Source of the DNA: CAZLNV01 sp964561095
GTDB taxonomy: Bacteria > Bacillota_I > Bacilli_A > RF39 > UBA660
DNA length: 11,745 bases
Assembly (NCBI GenBank): GCA_964561095.1
Contig: CAZLNV010000025.1
Location: forward strand, 1 to 11,745
Direction: 5' to 3'
Under the pieces are notes generated by a model. That model was given only the letters and a program-made list of their open reading frames with translations. It was not told the DNA's origin and made no database searches. Below are positions 7,044 to 11,745 of the stretch, in pieces. Both the position numbers and the translations under genes were made by a program. The first letter of the stretch is position 1, and every line of letters starts with the position of its first letter.

Positions 7044-7045
7044 AT

Positions 7046-8152
7046 ATGAGAACATTAATATTAAGTTGCTCAACTGGAGAAGGACATAATAGTGCTGCTA
7101 ACGCTATTTATGAGGAATTAATTAATAGAAATGAAAAAGTATTTTTAAAAGATGCATTATCTTTTGGAAATAAAAATATTGAAAAAGTTGTTAAGTCTTT
7201 TTTTAACGGAGTAGCAGTAAATAATCCAAATGTTTTTGGCATAATGTATAAAGCAGGTTCAATTGTAAGCAATCATATTATCAAGTCCCCTGTATATCTA
7301 GCTAATTTAACTTATGCAGATAAATTGTATAAATATATTGTTGATAACAAAATAGATGCTGTTTTATGTACACATCTGTTTCCTATGGAAGCATTAACAT
7401 ATTTAAAACGAACTAAAAAGCTTAAGGCAAAATGTTATGCTATTTTAACAGATTATACAAGAATACCATTCATTGAAGAAACAGAATTAGATGGATATTT
7501 CATACCTCATGAAGATTTAAAAAGTGAGTTTGTTAAAAAGGGTATATCAAGTAGTAAAATTTATTCTACAGGAATTCCAGTATCTAAAAAATTTATAAAA
7601 AAGTATGAAAAACAAGAAGCAAAAAAAATATTGAATTTACCAATTGATAAAAAAATACTCTTAATAATGGGTGGCGGCGTAGGATGCGGAAATATTGTTC
7701 CAATAGTAGAGTCTCTTACATGCGAATGTGATGTAAGTACTCTTTGCGTTGTATTAACAGGAAAAAATAAATCATTAAAAAAAGCAATAGAAAAAGATTT
7801 TAATAAAGAAAAAGTATTAGCCGTAGATTTTACAAAAAAAGTAGAAATATATATGGATGCTTGTGATATATTACTTTCAAAACCTGGAGGGCTTTCTTCA
7901 ACTGAAGCAGCTGTTAAGGAAGTTGCACTTATTCACACAATGCCTATACCTGGATGTGAAACTAAAAATGCTATGTTTTTTGCTAAGAAAAATATGTCTA
8001 TAAAAGTTGAGACTATTGAACAATTGACATCTTGCTGTTTAAAATTGCTAAATAATTTTAAATTACAAAAAAAATTAATTAAAAACCAAAAAAAATATAT
8101 AAATAAATATGCTTCTAAAGATATATGTGATTTAATATTAAATAATAACTAA
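7046..8152 (+). CDS. MGDG-synthase/UgtP-like glycolipid glycosyltransferase (GT28 family)
   Basis: A GT-B glycosyltransferase of the monogalactosyldiacylglycerol synthase / processive diacylglycerol glucosyltransferase type, 368 residues, a normal length. Enzymes of this type move a sugar from a UDP-sugar to diacylglycerol at the inner membrane face, making glycolipids and the anchor for lipoteichoic acid. N-terminal MGDG-synthase domain: LSCSTGEGHNSAA (6-18), THLFPMEAL (109-117) and ILTDYT (133-138). C-terminal donor-binding domain: IMGGGVGCG (207-215), LLSKPGGLSSTEA (276-288) and PGCETKNA (302-309), the residues that usually bind the nucleotide sugar. The start at 7046 is chosen over the in-frame GTG at 7040 because GGAG (7037-7040) sits five bases upstream of this ATG and the recognised fold starts at MRTLIL. 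It shares a transcript with the repeat-protein gene. The sugar and acceptor cannot be read from sequence. Confidence 0.88.
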   Translation: MRTLILSCSTGEGHNSAANAIYEELINRNEKVFLKDALSFGNKNIEKVVKSFFNGVAVNNPNVFGIMYKAGSIVSNHIIKSPVYLANLTYADKLYKYIVDNKIDAVLCTHLFPMEALTYLKRTKKLKAKCYAILTDYTRIPFIEETELDGYFIPHEDLKSEFVKKGISSSKIYSTGIPVSKKFIKKYEKQEAKKILNLPIDKKILLIMGGGVGCGNIVPIVESLTCECDVSTLCVVLTGKNKSLKKAIEKDFNKEKVLAVDFTKKVEIYMDACDILLSKPGGLSSTEAAVKEVALIHTMPIPGCETKNAMFFAKKNMSIKVETIEQLTSCCLKLLNNFKLQKKLIKNQKKYINKYASKDICDLILNNN

Positions 8153-8169
8153 TCATTTATAATTATTTT

Positions 8170-8178
8170 TGTTATAAT
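8170..8178 (+). promoter_or_regulatory. Extended -10 promoter of the DUF1015 gene
   Basis: TGTTATAAT (TATAAT at 8173-8178) is an exact TGN-TATAAT. The start would be near 8185, right at the AAGGAG ribosome binding site (8185-8190), giving a leader of about 13 nt before the ATG at 8198. No convincing -35 is present, and no clear terminator is visible after the glycosyltransferase gene in this 45-base gap. Confidence 0.58.
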
Positions 8179-8197
8179 AATCGTAAGGAGTGATTTT

Positions 8198-9460
8198 ATG
8201 GATTTACCATTTAAAAAAGGTAATATATTATTACCAAATAAAAATATTAATATGAATTTATGGAGTGTTATTGCGTGTGATCAGTATACTTCAGATAATC
8301 AATATTGGAAAAGAGTAGAACAATTAGTGAGTGCTAATCCATCTACGTTAAATCTTACTTTACCAGAACTATATTTGGAAAGTGAAAATGTAGAAGAAAA
8401 GATATCTAAAATTAATAAAAATATGGAAGAATATGTTAAAAATAATGTTTTTGATGAATATAAAGATACAATGTTTTATATTGAAAGAACTGATTCAAAA
8501 AGTTTTATAAGAGAAGGTCTAATTGGAATACTAGATCTAGAAGAATATTCTTATGAGAAAGGTAGTACATCTTTAATTAGAGCAACTGAAAAAACAGTTA
8601 TTGAAAGAATTCCGCCAAGAGTAAAAGTAAGAGAAAAAGCTTTATTAGAACTACCACATATAATGATACTTATTGATGATGAAAAGAAAACAGTTATTGA
8701 ACCGCTTAAAAATAAGGTTAGTAAAAGTGATATAGTATATGACTTTGATTTGATGATGAATGGTGGACATATAAAGGGATATAATTTATCAGATAAAATA
8801 ATCAATGAAGTCAATAGTGCTTTAAAAGTGTTAGCTGATAAAACTTTATTTAATAAAAAGTATGATTTAGAAGATAAACCAGTTTTATTATTTGCAATGG
8901 GAGATGGAAATCATTCGCTTGCAACCGCTAAAACTTGTTATGAAAATTTAAAGAAAGAAATTGGAGAGGAAGCACTAAATCACCCTTCAAGATATGCTTT
9001 AGTAGAATTAGTTAATTTGCATAGTAGTGCCTTAAAGTTTGAAGCAATTCATAGAGTAGTATTTAATGCAGATATAGAAAATTTATTAAATGAATTAATG
9101 AAATATTATGATGTTTCATTTGATAAAACTGAAGGACAGAAGATAGAGTATGTAACTAAGAATGAAAGAAAAACATTTTGGATAAAGAATCCAAAATCTA
9201 ATATAGCGGTAGGAAGTCTTCAAATGTTTTTAGATGAATATTTAAAGAATAATTCAGGCAGAGTAGACTACATACACGGAGAAGAAGAAACAATTAAGTT
9301 TGGAAGTGAAGAATCTAACATAGGGTTTATATTAGAAGCAATGCAGAAAGATGATTTATTTAAAACTGTTATACTTGATGGAGCATTACCTAGAAAAACA
9401 TTTTCAATGGGACATGCAGATGATAAAAGATTCTATTTAGAAGCTAGAAAAATAAAATAA
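8198..9460 (+). CDS. DUF1015 family protein
   Basis: A 420-residue soluble protein, full length for the family. Diagnostic segments: WSVIACDQYTSDNQYW (22-37), SLIRATEKTVIERIPPR (125-141), MGDGNHSLATAK (234-245, the His-containing core motif) and HPSRYALVELVNLHSSAL near 261-278. The biochemical function of DUF1015 is not settled to my knowledge. From memory, it is often found beside serA/serC in clostridia and has been compared with ParB-fold serine kinases, which would suggest a role in serine metabolism, but no serine genes are in this window. It has its own promoter and an ideal AAGGAG seven bases before the ATG, so it seems to be a single-gene unit between two lipid-metabolism genes. Family confident, function open. 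Confidence 0.88.
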   Translation: MDLPFKKGNILLPNKNINMNLWSVIACDQYTSDNQYWKRVEQLVSANPSTLNLTLPELYLESENVEEKISKINKNMEEYVKNNVFDEYKDTMFYIERTDSKSFIREGLIGILDLEEYSYEKGSTSLIRATEKTVIERIPPRVKVREKALLELPHIMILIDDEKKTVIEPLKNKVSKSDIVYDFDLMMNGGHIKGYNLSDKIINEVNSALKVLADKTLFNKKYDLEDKPVLLFAMGDGNHSLATAKTCYENLKKEIGEEALNHPSRYALVELVNLHSSALKFEAIHRVVFNADIENLLNELMKYYDVSFDKTEGQKIEYVTKNERKTFWIKNPKSNIAVGSLQMFLDEYLKNNSGRVDYIHGEEETIKFGSEESNIGFILEAMQKDDLFKTVILDGALPRKTFSMGHADDKRFYLEARKIK

Positions 9461-9502
9461 ATGTAAAAGTATGTCTTAATTGTGTGCTATGAATTTTAAG
9501 TA

Positions 9503-9511
9503 TGATATAAT
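9503..9511 (+). promoter_or_regulatory. Extended -10 promoter of the lipid kinase-antiporter operon
   Basis: TGATATAAT (TATAAT at 9506-9511) predicts a start near 9518 and a leader of about 27 nt containing GGGAGGG (9535-9541). A possible -35 TTGTGT (9480-9485) is badly spaced at 20 bases, so the extended -10 is the main support. Confidence 0.55.
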
Positions 9512-9544
9512 GAGTCTGAAATAATAACTTATATGGGAGGGCAT

Positions 9545-10456
9545 ATGAAAAAATGCGCTATTGTTTATAATCCGCAAAGTGGAATAAATAGCCCACTTAA
9601 AAATTTTAAAAATTTTGAAAAAATATTTAAAAAATATGATTATAAAATAGAATTAATACCTACTAAATGCAGGTATGATGCTATTAATATTGTTGAAAAT
9701 TTAGAACAGGTCGATTTAGTATTGGTGGCCGGCGGAGATGGTACCTTAAATGAGGCAATACAAGGAAATTTAAGAAGAAATAAAAAGTTGTTGATGGCAC
9801 AACTTCCTTTTGGAACTCAAAATGATGTAGCCCATATGTACGGGCTTACAAACAATATATATAGAAATGTAGAACTTATATTAAATGGAGTCGAAAAAAA
9901 TATTGATATATGTCTTTTAAATGATAAACCGTTTATCTATGTGGCGTGTTTAGGAGCTTATGTTGATATAGCCTATGCAACTCCTAGAAAGTTAAAAGCA
10001 AAATATGGCCGTCTTGCATATATATTGTATGGAATAAAGCAATTAAAACAGTCATTCCATCATTATGATGTTGAATATGAAATAAATGGTAGAAAATATG
10101 AAGGAGAATACTCATTTATATTTATAACTAATAGTAATAGAGTTGGTGGAGTAGATAATATATATGATGATGTTAAATTAAATGATAATAAATATGAAGT
10201 TTTGATGTGCTATGTCAAAAATAAATTTGATATATTTAAAGCTTTATATTATTTAAAGAGAAGAGAATTTAATAACATGCCAGGTTTTACTTATTATAAA
10301 ACTGATAACTTCAGTATTAAATTCAAAAAAATACCTGCTTCTTGGTGTATAGACGGGGATGAATATAAACATACTAGTACTACATTTACTTTTAAAATTA
10401 CAAAGGAAATAAATATGTTAATTCCTTCAAAGAATATAAATAAATTATTTGATTAA
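9545..10456 (+). CDS. Diacylglycerol/lipid kinase (DagK/YegS family)
   Basis: An ATP-dependent lipid kinase, most likely phosphorylating diacylglycerol to phosphatidate on the cytoplasmic membrane face and so recycling diacylglycerol released during lipoteichoic acid and glycolipid synthesis. It has 303 residues, a normal length. Seen: an N-terminal IVYNPQSG (6-13), the nucleotide-binding LVAGGDGTLNEA (60-71), LPFGTQNDVA (87-96), the YGRLAY segment (154-159), then the C-terminal beta-sandwich ending with WCIDGDEY (267-274). The family usually has DGE, with Glu as catalytic base; here the third position is Asp272, followed by Glu273. The start at 9545 is chosen because GGGAGGG overlaps and follows the upstream in-frame ATG at 9533, and the conserved fold begins at MKKCAIVYNP. 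The antiporter gene follows after 26 bases, presumably in the same transcript. Confidence 0.88.
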   Translation: MKKCAIVYNPQSGINSPLKNFKNFEKIFKKYDYKIELIPTKCRYDAINIVENLEQVDLVLVAGGDGTLNEAIQGNLRRNKKLLMAQLPFGTQNDVAHMYGLTNNIYRNVELILNGVEKNIDICLLNDKPFIYVACLGAYVDIAYATPRKLKAKYGRLAYILYGIKQLKQSFHHYDVEYEINGRKYEGEYSFIFITNSNRVGGVDNIYDDVKLNDNKYEVLMCYVKNKFDIFKALYYLKRREFNNMPGFTYYKTDNFSIKFKKIPASWCIDGDEYKHTSTTFTFKITKEINMLIPSKNINKLFD

Positions 10457-10482
10457 CGGTAAAATAAAAGTGGGAGTAAATT

Positions 10483-11430
10483 ATGTTAATAAAGATTGTG
10501 TTATTAGTTTTAGGACTTATAGCATTAATAAAATTTTCTGATATATTCGTTGATAGCGTTAGTTCAATAGCTATCAATTTAAAAGTTCCTAAGATTATTA
10601 TTGCTCTAACGGTTGCTTCTTTTGGGACTTGTGCCCCAGAACTTGCAATATCATTTAATAGTATATTTTCTGGAAATGGTGATGTTGCCATTGCCAATGT
10701 TTTAGGTAGCAGTATAGTTAACATTCTTTTAATTATTGGCCTAACATCCATTATATTTCCAATTAAAGTTAAAAATGAAACCATAAAAAAGCAACTACCG
10801 TTACTATTAGTAATAACTTCGACATTTTCAATGATGCTTCTTGGCAACATTTTATTAAAAAGTAAAAATATACTTCATTGGTATGATGGAATCATATTAG
10901 TTTTTATATTTGTAATATTTATAATTTATATAATATCGATTTCTAAAAAAAATAAAGAATTATCAAAGAAAAAAGCAAAACATGGAGCATTAAAATCATT
11001 AATAATTTCATTAATATCCATAGTAGCAATCATAATAAGTAGTGATTTAGTAGTGGATAGTGCACTTTATATTGCTAATTATTTTCACATTAGTCAAAAA
11101 GTTATTACTATGGTAATTATCGTTATAGGTACATCCTTGCCAGAATTAATGACTACAATAATAGCCGCTAAAAAAGGTGAATTTGATTTAGCTATTGGAA
11201 ATATAATAGGAAGCAATATATTTAATATAGGAATTGTTTTAGGATTACCAGTAATATTATATGGCGGAGTATCATCCACAGCTTTTAGCATTGTTGATAT
11301 ATTAGTAGTAGAACTTGCTACAGTAGTTTTATTCTTATTTGCTAAAAATGATAAAGTCTTATCAAAAAGAGAAGGAATTTTGATGTTTTCTTTATTTATA
11401 TTATATTATTTATATATGATATTTCTATAA
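10483..11430 (+). CDS. Calcium/sodium antiporter (CaCA family, YrbG/NCX_Mj type)
   Basis: A cation/Ca2+ exchanger of the inner membrane, exporting Ca2+ in exchange for Na+ or H+. It has 315 residues and about ten hydrophobic helices in two inverted halves joined by a cytoplasmic loop rich in Lys (about 154-170). The alpha-1 repeat reads GTCAPELAIS (48-57) with GDVAIANVLGSSIVNI (66-81). The alpha-2 repeat reads GTSLPELMTT (216-225) with FDLAIGNIIGSNIFNIG (234-250). Glu53 and Glu221 are the paired ion-binding acids, and Asn72 and Asn240 are the matching polar residues. Both halves are intact, so it should be functional; Cys50 replaces the usual Ser in alpha-1. GGGAG (10472-10476) precedes the ATG. 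It follows the lipid kinase gene by 26 bases; no functional link between them is evident beyond sharing a transcript. No clear terminator follows. Confidence 0.9.
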   Translation: MLIKIVLLVLGLIALIKFSDIFVDSVSSIAINLKVPKIIIALTVASFGTCAPELAISFNSIFSGNGDVAIANVLGSSIVNILLIIGLTSIIFPIKVKNETIKKQLPLLLVITSTFSMMLLGNILLKSKNILHWYDGIILVFIFVIFIIYIISISKKNKELSKKKAKHGALKSLIISLISIVAIIISSDLVVDSALYIANYFHISQKVITMVIIVIGTSLPELMTTIIAAKKGEFDLAIGNIIGSNIFNIGIVLGLPVILYGGVSSTAFSIVDILVVELATVVLFLFAKNDKVLSKREGILMFSLFILYYLYMIFL

Positions 11431-11460
11431 CTATACAATTATTTTCTTTTTTAAAAAGTA

Positions 11461-11478
11461 TATTATAGTGCTATAATA
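11461..11478. promoter_or_regulatory. Palindromic extended -10 promoter of the response-regulator gene
   Basis: TATTATAG (11461-11468) and CTATAATA (11471-11478) form a perfect 8-bp inverted repeat around TG. On the plus strand this contains the extended -10 TGCTATAAT (11469-11477). On the minus strand it also contains a TATAAT. A second plus-strand TATAAT (11508-11513), with TTTTCA (11485-11490) 17 bases upstream, is an alternative promoter nearer the gene. The 106-base gap otherwise shows only the ribosome binding site AGGTGG near 11524. Confidence 0.5.
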
Positions 11479-11536
11479 GTGTTGTTTTCAGTTACATTTA
11501 AGGAAAATATAATACAATGAATTAGGTGGTGGTATT

Positions 11537-11745
11537 ATGAAAGTGTTAATCATTGAAGATGAATATAATTTAGCAGATGCAATCTCATCTATGCTTTTAA
11601 CAGACAAATATGTTGTAAAAATAAATGTTGATGGTGAAGAAGGATTATATGATGCATTAACAGATACATATGATCTTATAATTTTGGATGTTATGTTACC
11701 AAATAAAAATGGCTTTGAAATATTAAAGGAATTAAGAAAAGAAAA
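11537..11745 (+). CDS. Two-component response regulator, receiver domain (3' partial)
   Basis: The window edge cuts this gene after 69 codons. The translation starts MKVLIIEDEYNLADAI and continues to DLIILDVMLPNKNGFEIL (46-63). Glu7/Asp8 form the acidic Mg2+ pocket and Asp51 is the phosphoacceptor, followed by the conserved MLPNKNG turn. This is a receiver domain, phosphorylated by a sensor histidine kinase. The sequence style fits OmpR/PhoB-type regulators, with a DNA-binding domain and probably a kinase gene beyond the edge; neither is visible. AGGTGGTGG (11524-11532) lies a few bases before the ATG. Confidence 0.88.
   Translation, partial: MKVLIIEDEYNLADAISSMLLTDKYVVKINVDGEEGLYDALTDTYDLIILDVMLPNKNGFEILKELRKE

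Noticed and set aside
7040..7045. GTG at 7040 as start of the glycosyltransferase
   Set aside because: This GTG overlaps the SD of the ATG at 7046, which has correct spacing and begins the conserved MRTLILS fold.
9533..9544. ATG at 9533 as start of the lipid kinase
   Set aside because: The GGGAGGG ribosome binding site lies at and after this ATG, so it serves the ATG at 9545.
10398..10850. Antisense open frame of 150 codons opposite the lipid kinase end and antiporter start
   Set aside because: It lies opposite two well-recognised genes, lacks a ribosome binding site in a free region and its product matches no family; it is a by-product of hydrophobic codon use on the other strand. The same applies to the other open frames antisense to the genes here.
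11446..11458. CTTTTTTAAAAAG as a terminator after the antiporter gene
   Set aside because: The arms meet with no room for a loop and the stem is nearly pure A/T, so it is not a convincing terminator.
1..11745. Mycoplasma-type code (TGA as Trp), suggested by the strong AT bias
   Set aside because: TGA terminates the repeat-protein gene right at the coupled start of the next gene, and no in-frame TGA is needed in any gene; tryptophans use TGG.

Overview
The window is AT-rich, roughly 70% or more by eye, with A/T-biased codons. TGA acts as a stop (it ends the repeat-protein gene at 7041-7043) and tryptophans are read from TGG, so the genetic code is the ordinary bacterial one. A lipobox lipoprotein with a lysozyme domain, AGGAG-type ribosome binding sites, extended -10 promoters and a two-domain ABC-F ATPase point to a low-GC Gram-positive bacterium (Bacillota). 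It is probably an uncultured host-associated Bacilli- or Clostridia-like lineage. That placement is inference; there is no rRNA or marker gene here.

Layout: (1) 3-683 (+), the 3' part of an ImmA/IrrE-type metallopeptidase gene, ending in a terminator. (2) 722-3094 (+), an unusual 790-residue ABC-F ATPase whose last ~240 residues align with aminoglycoside 3'-phosphotransferases but lack the catalytic base. (3) 3103-5579 (-), a GH25 lysozyme lipoprotein and a glutamate-transporter-family Na+ symporter, each with its own promoter; the lysozyme gene converges on the ABC-F gene over one shared hairpin. (4) 5718-8152 (+), a two-gene operon: a Sel1/TPR-repeat protein with an unrecognised N-terminal domain, apparently made from a leaderless mRNA, coupled to an MGDG-synthase-like glycolipid glycosyltransferase. 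(5) 8198-9460 (+), a DUF1015 protein. (6) 9545-11430 (+), a diacylglycerol/lipid kinase followed by a Na+/Ca2+ antiporter. (7) 11537-end (+), the start of a two-component response regulator.

How the genes may work together: the glycosyltransferase and the lipid kinase are both expected to draw on diacylglycerol, one making glycolipid and the other returning diacylglycerol to phosphatidate. This part of the window therefore leans towards envelope lipid metabolism, and the surface-anchored lysozyme adds a wall-remodelling function. The most distinctive object is the ABC-F ATPase fused to a degenerate APH(3') domain: a ribosome-acting ATPase carrying what looks like an antibiotic-kinase pseudoenzyme. 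No IS elements, tRNAs, rRNAs or CRISPR arrays were seen. The sequence also shows a consistent regulatory style: TGN-TATAAT promoters very close to the genes, and terminator hairpins that contain the stop codons.
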